Of a stretch of DNA of 64,000 nt, positions 7,726 to 16,800 are shown one piece after another. Made by a program: the position numbers and the translations under genes. The notes beneath the pieces are model-generated. The model made no database searches, was not told the origin of the DNA, and saw only the letters and a program-made list of their open reading frames with translations. This DNA comes from Pimelobacter simplex (GTDB lineage: Bacteria; Actinomycetota; Actinomycetes; Propionibacteriales; Nocardioidaceae), in the NCBI GenBank assembly GCA_016803235.1, contig JADCLI010000001.1, positions 225,605 through 289,604 of the forward strand. Reading direction: 5' to 3'. Positions within the stretch are counted from its first letter, which is position 1, and every line of letters starts with the position of its first letter.

Positions 7726-8280
7726 ATGAGCACTCCCGAGGACGCCCACGAAGCAGCGTTCAGCGAGGCGTGGCGCCGTGACGGCCCCCGCGTCGCGGCC
7801 TACGTGCGCCGCCACGTCACGTCCGACGACGTCCAGGACGTCGTCGCCGAGACGTTCCTGCAGGCGTGGCGCCGCTGGGACGACGTCCCGGACCCGCCGA
7901 TCGGCTGGCTGATCGCGACCGCACGCAAGGTCGTCGGCAACAGCCGGCGCTCGACCCGCCGCCACACCGCCCTCCGCGACCGGCTCGGCCTGCTCGAGCA
8001 GGCGGCCCGCCCCGAGGCCGATGCCGGCATGCTCGCGACCGACCGGATGGCGGCGCTGCAGGCACTGGCCGCCCTTCCCGACCACCACCGCGAGGCCCTG
8101 CTCCTGGTCGCCTGGGACGGCCTCTCCCCCGATGCCGCCGCGGACGTCCTCGGCGTGCGCCCGGGCACCTTCCGGGTCCGCGCCCATCGCGCCCGCGCGG
8201 CCCTCGCGGACCTCGAGCCACCGGCGGACCTGCGCGCCGCCCCCGCCAGCCGACCCCTCACCGAAGGTGGACTGCGATGA
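7726..8280 (+). CDS. ECF-type RNA polymerase sigma factor
   Basis: This 184-residue sigma-70-family protein contains region 2 (VAAYVRRHVTSDDVQDVVAETFLQAWRRWDDVP, the core-binding and -10-recognition helices) and region 4 (ALAALPDHHREALLLVAWDGLSPDAAADVLGVRPGTFRVRAHRARAAL, the helix-turn-helix that binds the -35). It lacks regions 1 and 3, as expected for the ECF group. The ATG is preceded by AAGGA at a good distance. The TGA overlaps the ATG of the next gene, a single-membrane-span protein of the kind that often acts as the cognate anti-sigma factor. Confidence 0.92.
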   Translation: MSTPEDAHEAAFSEAWRRDGPRVAAYVRRHVTSDDVQDVVAETFLQAWRRWDDVPDPPIGWLIATARKVVGNSRRSTRRHTALRDRLGLLEQAARPEADAGMLATDRMAALQALAALPDHHREALLLVAWDGLSPDAAADVLGVRPGTFRVRAHRARAALADLEPPADLRAAPASRPLTEGGLR

Positions 8281-9035
8281 CCACGGACTCCCTCACCACC
8301 CGCATCACGGCGCTCTCGCCCACTCCTCCGACGCTCGACCCGGACTGGTCCGAGGCGACCCTGGCCGGGATCCTCGCCGACGACCGCGCCGCCGCCCGGA
8401 CCGCGGCGGTACGACGCCGCCGGGCCCGCCGTCGTACCGCGATCGGCCTCGGCCTGGCGCTCTCGGCCGTCGGCACCACGACCGCGGTGGCCCTCGACGG
8501 ACCGATCGAGGTGGTGTCCGGCGCGATCATGGACTTCGCCCGCCAGCCCAACACCACCGGCAACGGGCTCGGCGAGCTGCACGAGCCCGAGCTCGTCGCC
8601 CAGTTCGACACCGACCACGGCGTCTTCGCGTTCTGGGTGGCGACCTCCTCGAGCGGCAAGGTCTGCTACGCGATGAGCGACGGGGTCTGGGACGGTACCG
8701 GCACGCCGACGAAGCAGGAGCTGGAGTACGGCTGCGGAGGTGCGATCTGGGTCAGCGACGACCTGCCGCCCCAGGAGCTGACCGCTCCCGAGCAGCTCGG
8801 CGGCTACTTCACCGACAGCGAGCCGCTCGTCTACGGCATCTCCCCGTGGCCCGCGGCCACCCAGGTGCGCGTCCAGGCAGCCGGGGTCGACCGGTTGCTG
8901 GAGGTCCGGGCCGACTCGCACGGCTACGGCGCGGCCCTCCCGGAGGCAGCCGGCGTCCCGCGGGTCACGTTGACCTTCCTCGACGCGCACGGCCGCGTCC
9001 TGGGGACCCAGGTCAAGGTCGCCCCGGTGGGCTAG
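8277..9035 (+). CDS. Membrane protein coupled to an ECF sigma factor (possible anti-sigma)
   Basis: A 252-residue protein with a cytoplasmic N-terminal segment of about 60 residues, a very basic stop-transfer region (VRRRRARRRTA), one transmembrane helix at about 59-74 (IGLGLALSAVGTTTAVAL) and an exterior domain containing two cysteines (GKVCYAM and EYGCGG). Its ATG overlaps the sigma-factor stop by 4 bases. Position and topology suggest an anti-sigma or sensor role, but the N-terminal part has no recognisable zinc-binding anti-sigma (HxxxCxxC) motif, so this is inference. It ends 6 bases before the convergent protease gene. Confidence 0.8.
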   Translation: MTTDSLTTRITALSPTPPTLDPDWSEATLAGILADDRAAARTAAVRRRRARRRTAIGLGLALSAVGTTTAVALDGPIEVVSGAIMDFARQPNTTGNGLGELHEPELVAQFDTDHGVFAFWVATSSSGKVCYAMSDGVWDGTGTPTKQELEYGCGGAIWVSDDLPPQELTAPEQLGGYFTDSEPLVYGISPWPAATQVRVQAAGVDRLLEVRADSHGYGAALPEAAGVPRVTLTFLDAHGRVLGTQVKVAPVG

Positions 9036-9041
9036 CGTCCG

Positions 9042-10769
9042 CTACTCGGTGGCGGCCTCCGCGTCGACGATGCCGTGACCGTAGTTGCTGTTGTAGGCGG
9101 GCGTGCCGGTGCAGCTCGCGTTCCAGTCTGCCGGCCGGCCCTCCTGCGTGTAGTCCAGCAGCGCCGGGTCAGGGCACGCCGTCTCGGTCGCCGTGCCGGT
9201 CAGGACCGCGTGGACGGCGTCGGGCGACATGCTGAACCCACCGGCACCGTCGGGCGTCCCGTGGGCGGCGACGATCAGCGCCGCCACTCCCGCGGCGTGC
9301 GGGGAGGCCATCGAGGTGCCCTGCAGGTACTGGTAGTAGGCGCACCCGCTGCGGTCGCACTCGCGCAGGTAGAAGTGCGGGTCGTTGAGCCCACCGCCGG
9401 GGTTGACCGCGCCCTCCTCGGTCGCGACCTTCGCCGGGTACGTCGACAGCACCATGTTCTCCGGCTCGCGGAAGTCGTTGGTCCCGAAGCCGTCGCGGAA
9501 CCAGCCACCGGGCGCCGCCACGTCGATCGATCCCAGGCCCCAGGTCGAGTAGTCGGCCTTCACCGTCGACGGGCCGATCGACGACACCTGGATCACCCCG
9601 GGCGCCTCGGACGGGAGGTCCAGACAGTTGCTGGTGACGGTCCGCGGTGCCGCGACGCCGACGGGGTAGTCGGGGCTGGTGTCGTCGAAGCGGGTCGGGG
9701 CGGCGAGGTCCGTGTGCTGGTTGCCGGCCGCGGCCACGAGGGTCACGCCCTGTGCACGGGCGAAGGCGACGGCGTCGAGCAACCCCTGACGGATCGCCGC
9801 CTGCTGCTCGATCTCGGCTGTCGTCGGTGTGCCGGCGACGTAGTCGGCGGCCGACGCACAGTTGTAGAGCCACGGGTCGGTGTAGAAGCTCATGTTCACC
9901 ACGTCGAGCCCGGCGTTGCCCGAGTAGACCAACGCGGCGACGGTCTCGAAGAAGAAGAAGTACCCGGAGTCCTGGCCGGCGCGGACGTTGACCAGCGTGG
10001 CGTCCGGGGCGACACCGGCGATGCCGCGGCCGTCGTACGCCGCCGCGATCGTCCCGGCGACGTGGGTGCCGTGCCCGCCGTCGTCGACGTCGGCCGGGTC
10101 CTGGCAGCTGGCGACCTCGCAGGGCCCGTCGATGTCGGGGATGTCGGTGGTGAAGTTTCGGCTCAGGGCGGCGTCGAAGTTGGGCGCCAGGTCGGGATGG
10201 CTGGCGTCGATGCCGGTGTCCATGACGCCGACCAGGACGCCCTCGCCGGTCGTGCTCCGGTGGGCGCCGTCGGGGGTGGCGCCGATCATCCGCATGTCCC
10301 ACTGCAGCCAGGAGAACGTCTCCGGGCCGGACTTCTTGTCCTTCGGCCCGGTCGCCCCGGCCTTCCCGGCCTCGGCCGCGTACGCCGCACGGTCGGCCAG
10401 GGCCCGCTCGTCGGCGAAGCGGTGCTGCATCCCCTGCGTGCCGAGCCCGACGGCGTGGTTGCGCACGACGGCGCGGACCGCGCCGGACCGCAGCACAGCG
10501 GCGGAGAAGCCGCTGTCGGCGGTCGTCACCTTGGCGATGCCGACCTGTCTGACCTCGTCCTGGACGACGCCGCCCGCGCTCGCGATCGCCTGCCGCGCCT
10601 CGGCCGCGCTCACTCCGTCGGCGTAGAAGACGACGAACTCGCCCGTGCCGCCCGTGGCGGCCGTGGCGCCGGAGACCGCGCGCGGACCGGCCTGCGCGGT
10701 CGTGCCTGGGAACGCGAGGGCCAGTGCCGAGACGAGCACGGCCAGGACTCCGATGTGGTGCCGACGCAT
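9042..10769 (-). CDS. Secreted S8 (subtilisin-like) serine protease
   Basis: A 575-residue preproprotein. A signal peptide (MRRHHIGVLAVLVSALALAFPGTTAQAG) is followed by an inhibitor-I9-like propeptide (EFVVFYADGVSAAEARQAIASAGG) and the catalytic domain. The catalytic triad is visible: D184 in GVMDTGID, H233 in GGHGTHVAGT and S486 in QGTSMASPHAAG, with the oxyanion N350 in AAAGNQH. The ATG at 10769 is chosen because it begins the signal peptide; an in-frame ATG at 10802 would add 11 hydrophilic residues. It is released by Sec export and probably functions extracellularly. It is monocistronic. Confidence 0.95.
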   Translation of the reverse strand: MRRHHIGVLAVLVSALALAFPGTTAQAGPRAVSGATAATGGTGEFVVFYADGVSAAEARQAIASAGGVVQDEVRQVGIAKVTTADSGFSAAVLRSGAVRAVVRNHAVGLGTQGMQHRFADERALADRAAYAAEAGKAGATGPKDKKSGPETFSWLQWDMRMIGATPDGAHRSTTGEGVLVGVMDTGIDASHPDLAPNFDAALSRNFTTDIPDIDGPCEVASCQDPADVDDGGHGTHVAGTIAAAYDGRGIAGVAPDATLVNVRAGQDSGYFFFFETVAALVYSGNAGLDVVNMSFYTDPWLYNCASAADYVAGTPTTAEIEQQAAIRQGLLDAVAFARAQGVTLVAAAGNQHTDLAAPTRFDDTSPDYPVGVAAPRTVTSNCLDLPSEAPGVIQVSSIGPSTVKADYSTWGLGSIDVAAPGGWFRDGFGTNDFREPENMVLSTYPAKVATEEGAVNPGGGLNDPHFYLRECDRSGCAYYQYLQGTSMASPHAAGVAALIVAAHGTPDGAGGFSMSPDAVHAVLTGTATETACPDPALLDYTQEGRPADWNASCTGTPAYNSNYGHGIVDAEAATE

Positions 10770-10843
10770 GGGCTTCTCCGATCGGTGCTGGATCCTTCGC
10801 ACACTACGCCCGCGACCGACGCCGGAGAATCCTCAAAAACCGG

Positions 10844-11305
10844 TCAATCGAGGCAGAACTCGTTGCCCTCCGGATCGGCCATCACGATGTGGCCGGCGGA
10901 CATCGGCGGCACCGGCTCGTGCCGCTCGATGCGCCGCGCGCCCAGGCCGACCAGGCGTGAGCACTCCGCCTCCAGAGCGCTCATCCGCTCCTCCCCCGCG
11001 AGCCCCGGCGCCGCGCGCACGTCGAGATGGACCCGGTTCTTGGTCACCTTGTCCTCGGGCACCCGCTGGAAGAACACCCGCGGCCCCGTCCCATCCGGAT
11101 CCTCGACCGCCGAGCGGGAGTTGCGCTCCGACTCGGGGACGCCGATCCGCTCGAGGAAGGCGTCCCACGCCGCCAGCGGGTCGTCCCCCTCGGCGAGCGG
11201 CACCCCGGGCGGGCCTGGGATGACGTAGCCCAGCGCCGCGCTCCAGAAGATCGAGAGGGCGCGCGGGTCGTGACAGTCGAACGTGATCTGGAGGTCTCGG
11301 CTCAT
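10844..11305 (-). CDS. VOC-family protein (glyoxalase-6 type)
   Basis: This 153-residue protein begins with the typical QITFDCHDPRALSIFWSAALGY segment and contains VFFQRVPEDKVTKNRVHLDVRA and the closing MADPEGNEFCLD motif. This is the arrangement of single-chain actinobacterial VOC proteins with no assigned substrate. It is divergent from helR, with the inverted repeat at 11367-11389 between them, so the two could share regulation. Confidence 0.87.
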   Translation of the reverse strand: MSRDLQITFDCHDPRALSIFWSAALGYVIPGPPGVPLAEGDDPLAAWDAFLERIGVPESERNSRSAVEDPDGTGPRVFFQRVPEDKVTKNRVHLDVRAAPGLAGEERMSALEAECSRLVGLGARRIERHEPVPPMSAGHIVMADPEGNEFCLD

Positions 11306-11366
11306 GCTCCGGTTCTACCGGGCGCCGCCGACACAGCTGCCTACCGTCTTCAACGTATAGCGCACA

Positions 11367-11389
11367 GGGGGTCTTGCCGCAAGGCCCCC
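11367..11389. promoter_or_regulatory. Inverted repeat resembling the rifamycin-associated element (RAE)
   Basis: The core GGGGTCTTGCCGCAAGGCCC (from 11368) is an inverted repeat centred on one base, with arms GGGGTCTTGC and GCAAGGCCCC (one mismatch). From memory it closely matches the rifamycin-associated element, a conserved inverted repeat upstream of rifamycin-induced genes in actinomycetes. It sits 52-74 bases before the helR start. A TATAGC sequence just upstream (about 11355-11361) may be a -10. Confidence 0.7.
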
Positions 11390-11441
11390 TGGAGCAGGCA
11401 GAATCCCGGTCTCCCCCGAGCGGAGGAGCCACGAAACCCCC

Positions 11442-13604
11442 ATGGGAGCTGATGATTTGACCCACGCGACGACCCGCGCGTTCGACCTGCACGACCACCC
11501 CGCGAAGGCCGACCCGGACCTCATCGCGAGCGACGAGGAGCACTTCGCAGCGATCGAGGCCAGCCTCGAGCACACCGTCGCCGAACTGGAGGACCGCCTG
11601 GCCGACGTACGACGACAGCCCGGCGGCAGCGGCCAGGAGGCGATGGAGCGTGACCTCGAGGTGCACCGCCTCAGCACCCGGCTCAAGGCGCTGCGCCGCT
11701 ACCGGCTCGACCTGTGTCTGGGCCGGATGGTCACGACGGACGGCGAGACCGTGCACGTCGGCCGGTTCGGCCTCACCGCCCCCGGCGGCCGGCGGCTGCT
11801 CGTCGACTGGCGCTCCCCCGCGGCCGAGCCGTTCTTCGGCGCCACCCACGCCGATCCGATGGGACTGGCCAGCCGGCGCCGGTACCGCTGGACGAACGGC
11901 CGCGTGACGGACTACTGGGACGAGGTGTTCACCGCCGACGCGCTCGCGGCAGCGGGTGCGGCCCTGGACGACCAGTCGGCCTTCGTCGCCAGCCTCGGCA
12001 GCAGCCGCTCGACGCGGATGCGCGACGTGCTGGCCACCATCCAGGCCGACCAGGACGCGATCATCCGAGCCGGCTCGCGCGGCACCCTGGTCGTCGACGG
12101 TGGCCCGGGGACCGGCAAGACGGTCGTGGCCCTGCACCGCGCGGCGTACCTGCTGTACGCCGACCCGAGGCTCGGCGACGGGCGCGGCGGCGTGCTCTTC
12201 GTCGGCCCGCACGAGCCCTACCTGTCCTACGTCGCCGACGTGCTGCCCAGCCTCGGCGAGGAGGGGGTCCGCACCTGCACCGTGCGCGACCTCGTCGGGG
12301 AGGGCGCGACGGCACACCAGGAGACCGACCCCGAGGTCGCGAGGCTGAAGGCGGACCACCGCATGGTCGGTGCCGTCGAGCCGGCCGTCCGGCTCTACGA
12401 GGAGCCGCCCGCCGAGGGCATGGTGGTCGAGACCGACTGGTCCGAGGTGTGGCTGAGCCCCGGCGACTGGGCCGAGGCGTTCGGGGCGCCGGACCCGGGC
12501 ACGCCCCACAACGAGGCACGCGACCAGGTCTGGGGCGCGCTGCTCGACATCCTCGTCGACAAGCACGACGACACCGACGCGACCGAGGCTCAGCTGCGCC
12601 GATCGTTGCGCCGCAACGCCGAGCTGGTCGAGGCGGTCACCCGGGCCTGGCCGATGATCGAGGCGACCGACCTCGTCGGCGACCTGTGGGAGGTCCCGGC
12701 GTACCTGCGTCACTGCGCGCCGTGGCTCTCCCCCGACGAGGTGCGCGCCCTCCGCAGGAACGGGCCGCAGGCATGGACCACCGCCGACCTGCCCCTCCTC
12801 GACGCCGCCCGGGCCCGGCTCGGCGACGCCGACGCCGCGCGCGCTCGACGCCGGCAGGAGGCCACCGCCGCCCGCGAGAAGGAGGAGATGGACCGCGTCG
12901 TCGACCACCTGATCAGCACCGACGACTCCGACCTGATGATCATGTCGATGCTGCGGGGTGCGGACCTGCGCGGTGCCCTCGCCACCGACCAGCAGCCGGC
13001 CACAGACCCCGACCGGTACGCCGGTCCGTTCGCCCACGTCGTCGTCGACGAGGCCCAGGAGCTCACCGACGCCGAGTGGCAGATGCTGCTCCGCCGCTGC
13101 CCGTCGCGCTCCTTCACCGTCGTCGGCGACCGCGCCCAGGCCCGGCACGGGTTCACCGAGACCTGGACCGAGCGCCTCGAGCGGATCGGCCTCCACGACA
13201 TCGACCTCGCCTCGCTCACCGTCAGCTACCGCACGCCGGCCGAGGTCATGGCGGCCGCGGCGCCCGTCATCCGGTCCGTCCTGCCCGACGCCAACGTGCC
13301 GACCTCGGTGCGCAGCAGCGGGCTCCCCGTCGAGCACGCCGATCGCGCGGACCTCGGCATGATCCTCGCTGAATGGGAGGCGAGCCACCCCGAGGGCATC
13401 GCCTGCGTCATCGGCGATCCCGCCTTCCGACCGACCGGGCGCGTCCGCTCGCTGAGTCCCGAGCACGCCAAGGGACTCGAGTTCGACCTCGTCGTCCTCG
13501 TCGAGCCGGAAGGGTTCGGGACGGGTGTCGAGGGCGCGGTCGACAAGTACGTCGCGATGACCCGCGCGACCCAGCGGCTCGTGGTGCTCGAAGGGTCCCG
13601 ATGA
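11442..13604 (+). CDS. helR: HelR-type RNA polymerase recycling ATPase (HelD/UvrD-like)
   Basis: A 720-residue superfamily-1 helicase-like ATPase. The N-terminal arm is a coiled coil (EEHFAAIEASLEHTVAELEDRL and a second helix to about residue 90) that in HelD-class proteins inserts into the RNA polymerase secondary channel. Walker A is GPGTGKT (221-227), Walker B is VVVDEAQELTDAEW (about 528-541), and the C-terminal SF1 motifs include VSYRTPAEV, the AKGLEFDLVVLVEP segment and YVAMTRATQRLVVL. HelR proteins eject rifamycin-bound RNA polymerase from DNA and give rifamycin tolerance. The RAE-like repeat upstream supports this subgroup. Length is typical for the family. Confidence 0.88.
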   Translation: MGADDLTHATTRAFDLHDHPAKADPDLIASDEEHFAAIEASLEHTVAELEDRLADVRRQPGGSGQEAMERDLEVHRLSTRLKALRRYRLDLCLGRMVTTDGETVHVGRFGLTAPGGRRLLVDWRSPAAEPFFGATHADPMGLASRRRYRWTNGRVTDYWDEVFTADALAAAGAALDDQSAFVASLGSSRSTRMRDVLATIQADQDAIIRAGSRGTLVVDGGPGTGKTVVALHRAAYLLYADPRLGDGRGGVLFVGPHEPYLSYVADVLPSLGEEGVRTCTVRDLVGEGATAHQETDPEVARLKADHRMVGAVEPAVRLYEEPPAEGMVVETDWSEVWLSPGDWAEAFGAPDPGTPHNEARDQVWGALLDILVDKHDDTDATEAQLRRSLRRNAELVEAVTRAWPMIEATDLVGDLWEVPAYLRHCAPWLSPDEVRALRRNGPQAWTTADLPLLDAARARLGDADAARARRRQEATAAREKEEMDRVVDHLISTDDSDLMIMSMLRGADLRGALATDQQPATDPDRYAGPFAHVVVDEAQELTDAEWQMLLRRCPSRSFTVVGDRAQARHGFTETWTERLERIGLHDIDLASLTVSYRTPAEVMAAAAPVIRSVLPDANVPTSVRSSGLPVEHADRADLGMILAEWEASHPEGIACVIGDPAFRPTGRVRSLSPEHAKGLEFDLVVLVEPEGFGTGVEGAVDKYVAMTRATQRLVVLEGSR

Positions 13605-13639
13605 GCGAGACCACACCTCGGACGGCACCACCCGCTGCC

Positions 13640-13645
13640 TAGTTT
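13640..13645 (+). promoter_or_regulatory. Candidate -10 for a leaderless GTG transcript
   Basis: TAGTTT ends 7 bases before the GTG at 13653 and no ribosome site is present. It would give the three-gene operon 13653-16800 its own promoter just after helR. Confidence 0.35.
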
Positions 13646-13652
13646 CCGCCGG

Positions 13653-14849
13653 GTGACGCAAGAGATCGGGATCACGACCAGCGCCGGCGCGACCCTGCTC
13701 GCCGAGGCCATCCAGGAGGCCGAGCGCGTCCTGCTCGGGGCGCCGCACGTGCGCACCGAGCGGGACGTCGCGGAGGGCCTCGACTATCTCGCCGGGCTGG
13801 TCCGGGTGGGCCTGGCGAGCGCCTGGGCCGGCGACCCGGCCGACCCGCACTTCGCGCGGCCGTCGACGCAGTGGACCAAGATGGGGCTCGACAACCCCGA
13901 CACGCTCTACTTCGCGGCGCAGATCTGCGGTGACGCCGAGTACGTCGTCACCGGCACCCGCGGCACCAGCGCCGACCTCGTCTTCCAGGTGCTCGCCGGA
14001 TCCCACGCCGGCAACACCGCGCCGGCCAGCCACCTGGCCTTCGACGACCGCGACTTCCCGGTCGCCGAGGACGGCAGCTTCGAGATCCGGTTCGGGCCGC
14101 GGAAGGACGGCGGGCCCGGCTACTTCACCCTCGCCCCCGACGCCCAGCGGCTGCTGGTCCGACAGACCTTCAGCGACTGGACCACCGAGCGCGCCGGCAC
14201 CCTGCGGGTGCAGCGGGCCGAGCGGATCGGCGTGCCGGGCGAGCCGGTCACCCTCGCGACGATCGAGGGCCGCTACGCCCGTGCCGCACGCACCCTCCTC
14301 GGCTACGCCCGGACCTTCCTGGAGTTCGTCGAGCGGTTCTACCTCGACCAGCCGGTGAACACCATGTACGCCCCCAAGATCACCCCCGGCGGACTCGCCA
14401 GCCAGTACAGCTCGGCCGGTCACTTCGACCTCGCCGACGACCAGGCACTGGTCATCACCGTGCCGGCCTCCGGCATGCCCTACCAGGGGATGCAGCTCGG
14501 CACGAAGTGGTACGTCTCGCTCGACTACGTCAACCACCAGACCAGCCTCACCGCCGACCAGGCGCAGGTGGACCCCGACGGTCGGATCCGGTTCGTGGTC
14601 AGCCGGCAGGACCCCGGGCTGGCCAACTGGCTGGAGACCACCGGCCTCACCGAGGGCTACCTGCAGATCCGCTGGCAGCGCGTCGACCGGCCGCTCACCG
14701 CCGAGGACGGTCCGACCACCGAGGTGGTGCCGTACGCCGAGCTCGCGCAGCGGCTGCCCTTCCACGACCGGCAGCGGGTCACCGCGGCCCAGTGGGGGCA
14801 TCGGATCGCGGCCCGCCAGGCCGCGATCGGCGACCGGATGATGTCGTGA
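13653..14849 (+). CDS. DUF1214-domain protein
   Basis: This 398-residue protein has no signal peptide. The central and C-terminal region has the DUF1214/DUF1254-like beta-rich pattern (TLYFAAQICGDAEYVVTGTRG, FEIRFGPRKDGGPGYFTL, WYVSLDYVNHQTSL, RIRFVVSRQDPGLANWLETTGLTEGYLQIRWQ). The last motif, D-P-G-(L/H)-x-N-W-L-(D/E)-T, is characteristic of these proteins. Biochemical function is unknown. In actinobacteria they often neighbour short-chain dehydrogenases and sulfotransferases of lipid or steroid-type metabolism, as here. The GTGA overlap with the next gene indicates coupling. Confidence 0.85.
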   Translation: MTQEIGITTSAGATLLAEAIQEAERVLLGAPHVRTERDVAEGLDYLAGLVRVGLASAWAGDPADPHFARPSTQWTKMGLDNPDTLYFAAQICGDAEYVVTGTRGTSADLVFQVLAGSHAGNTAPASHLAFDDRDFPVAEDGSFEIRFGPRKDGGPGYFTLAPDAQRLLVRQTFSDWTTERAGTLRVQRAERIGVPGEPVTLATIEGRYARAARTLLGYARTFLEFVERFYLDQPVNTMYAPKITPGGLASQYSSAGHFDLADDQALVITVPASGMPYQGMQLGTKWYVSLDYVNHQTSLTADQAQVDPDGRIRFVVSRQDPGLANWLETTGLTEGYLQIRWQRVDRPLTAEDGPTTEVVPYAELAQRLPFHDRQRVTAAQWGHRIAARQAAIGDRMMS

Positions 14850-15637
14850 GCGATCCGGTCACCGGTGTGCTCACCGGCAAGGCCGTCCTCGTCGCGGGCG
14901 TCGGTCCCGGCCTGGGCCACGCCCTCGCCGTCCGCAGCTCGGTCGCGGGCGCGGACGTGGTCCTCGCCTCCCGCAACGCAGACCGGCTCGAGACCGTCGC
15001 CGAGGAGGTCCGGGCGACCGGGCGCCGGGCCGTCGTCGTACCGACCGACCTCACCGACCCGTCGGCGGTGCGTCGCCTCGTCGACACCACCGTCGACGCG
15101 TTCGGCCGGCTCGACGCCGTCCTGCACAACGCCTACCTCCCGCCCAGTCGCGAGACCCTGCTCGACTCCGGGCTCGACCGGGTCCGTGAGGAGCTCGCCT
15201 CGCCGCTGATGGCGCTGGAGATGGTCCGCCGGGCGGCGCCCGCGCTGGTCGCGAGCCAGGGCTCGGTCGTCGTGGTCAACTCGATGATCCTGCGCAACCG
15301 GCTCCCGCTGTTCGGCGCCTACCGGATGACCAAGGCCAGCCTGCTGGCCCTCGCCCGCGGGCTCTCGATCGAGCTCGGGCCCCAGGGGGTCCGGGTCAAC
15401 TCGATCGCGCCCGGCTACATCATGGGCGACGCCGTCGAGGCCAGCTTCGCGAAGGCGGCGCGTGCCCGCGGCGTCACGCCCGAGGTGATCCACGACGAGA
15501 TCGCCGCCGAGACCGACCTGCGGCGCCTGCCCCGTCCCGAGGAGATCGCCGACGCCGCGGTCTTCCTCGCCTCCGACCTCGCCCGGGCGATCACCGGGCA
15601 GTGCCTCGACGTCACGTCCGGCGCCACCCACCACTGA
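14846..15637 (+). CDS. Short-chain dehydrogenase/reductase (SDR)
   Basis: A 263-residue Rossmann oxidoreductase. The nucleotide-binding motif is VLVAGVGPGLGHALA (a GxxxGxG variant), ASRNADRLE follows strand 2, and the catalytic serine and YxxxK appear as VVVNSMI and YRMTKASLL. The end of the protein has the usual VNSIAPGYIMGD and ITGQCLDVTSG segments. The expected NNAG motif is replaced by HNAYLPP, a feature of one actinobacterial SDR subgroup. The GTG start overlaps the preceding stop. The substrate is unknown. Confidence 0.9.
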   Translation: MSDPVTGVLTGKAVLVAGVGPGLGHALAVRSSVAGADVVLASRNADRLETVAEEVRATGRRAVVVPTDLTDPSAVRRLVDTTVDAFGRLDAVLHNAYLPPSRETLLDSGLDRVREELASPLMALEMVRRAAPALVASQGSVVVVNSMILRNRLPLFGAYRMTKASLLALARGLSIELGPQGVRVNSIAPGYIMGDAVEASFAKAARARGVTPEVIHDEIAAETDLRRLPRPEEIADAAVFLASDLARAITGQCLDVTSGATHH

Positions 15638-15648
15638 GAGAGCACACG

Positions 15649-16800
15649 ATGAACCTCGCAGACGAGCTCCACGAGCGCGCCACCACCCGCACCGGACTGA
15701 CCGACTTCGGCGACGACGAGTACGTCGAAGGGCTGCACGCCCTCCTCGACGGCTACGAGTACGAGGCCGGCCTGACCGAGAAGGGCCGCGCGAAGGTCGA
15801 GGGCGCGCTGGCCAACGCGCTCGCCGGACGGCTGCGCACCGAGTCCGCCTGGCGCGAGCACCCGGCCCACGCCGAGACCCCGGTGACCCGGCCGATCTTC
15901 GTGACCGGCCTCCCCCGTTCCGGCACCACGGCGCTGCACCGCCTGCTCTGCGCCGACCCGCGCCACCAGGGCCTCCAGCTCTGGCTGGCCGCCGCGCCGC
16001 AGCCGCGGCCCCTGCGCGACCACTGGGCGTCGAACCCCGACTTCCAGGCGATGCAGGCCCAGATCGACCGCCGCAACGCCGCCGTGCCGGGGCTGAAGGG
16101 CATGCACTTCATGGCACCCGAGGTCGTCGAGGAGTGCTGGTGGCTGGAGCACCAGTCGATGCGCTCGCTCGCGTTCCCGAGCGTCGCCCACCTGCCGTCG
16201 TACGCCGCGTGGCTGGGCGAGCAGGACCTGAGCGGCACCTATCGCCGGCACCGCCGGATCCTCCAGCTGATCGGCATGACCAGCCCCGAGAAGCGCTGGG
16301 TCCTCAAGAACCCCGGCCACCTGTTCTCGCTCGACGCGTTGATGACGGCCTACCCGGACGCGCTCGTGGTCCAGACCCACCGCGACCCGCGCACGGTCGT
16401 CGCGTCGGTCAGCAGCCTGACCTCGAAGACCTCGGCGGGGAGCTCGAGCGTCTTCCACGGCGCCACCGTCGGGCGCGACAGCCTCGACCTGTGGGGCGCC
16501 GCCGCCGACCGCTTCCTCGATGCCCGGGCGAAGCACGACCCCGCCCAGTTCGCCGACGTGCGCTACGAGGAGTTCATCGCCGACCCGGTCGGCACCGTCG
16601 AGCGCGTGTACGACGCCTTCCGGCTGCCCTTCGACGACGAGACGCGGGCCGCGGTGGCGGCCGCCGACGACGTCAGCCGGCGCGGCGAGCGCCGCCCCGA
16701 CCACGCCTACTCGCTCGAGGAGTTCGGCCTGAGCGCCGGCGAGGTCACCGAGCGCTTCGGTCGCTACCTGGCGGCCTTCCCGGAGCTGGCCCTCAGCTGA
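15649..16800 (+). CDS. Sulfotransferase family protein
   Basis: This 383-residue protein contains the PAPS 5'-phosphosulfate loop GLPRSGTT (residues 87-94) after a helical N-terminal domain. The 3'-phosphate-binding segment is VVQTHRDPRTVVAS, preceded by RWVLKNPGHLFSLDAL and followed by ADVRYEEFIADPVGTVERVYDAFRLPF. The layout matches the large actinobacterial sulfotransferase_3 group that acts on unknown lipids or small molecules. It is the last gene of an operon with the DUF1214 and SDR genes (11-base gap) and its 3' end overlaps a convergent gene by 8 bases. Confidence 0.9.
   Translation: MNLADELHERATTRTGLTDFGDDEYVEGLHALLDGYEYEAGLTEKGRAKVEGALANALAGRLRTESAWREHPAHAETPVTRPIFVTGLPRSGTTALHRLLCADPRHQGLQLWLAAAPQPRPLRDHWASNPDFQAMQAQIDRRNAAVPGLKGMHFMAPEVVEECWWLEHQSMRSLAFPSVAHLPSYAAWLGEQDLSGTYRRHRRILQLIGMTSPEKRWVLKNPGHLFSLDALMTAYPDALVVQTHRDPRTVVASVSSLTSKTSAGSSSVFHGATVGRDSLDLWGAAADRFLDARAKHDPAQFADVRYEEFIADPVGTVERVYDAFRLPFDDETRAAVAAADDVSRRGERRPDHAYSLEEFGLSAGEVTERFGRYLAAFPELALS

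Noticed and set aside
10833-14801. Very long open frame (about 1320 codons) on the minus strand opposite helR
   Set aside because: It is rich in H, R, G, V and D with no domain, crosses two well-supported plus-strand genes and a VOC gene in another frame; this is the usual antisense shadow of high-GC coding DNA.
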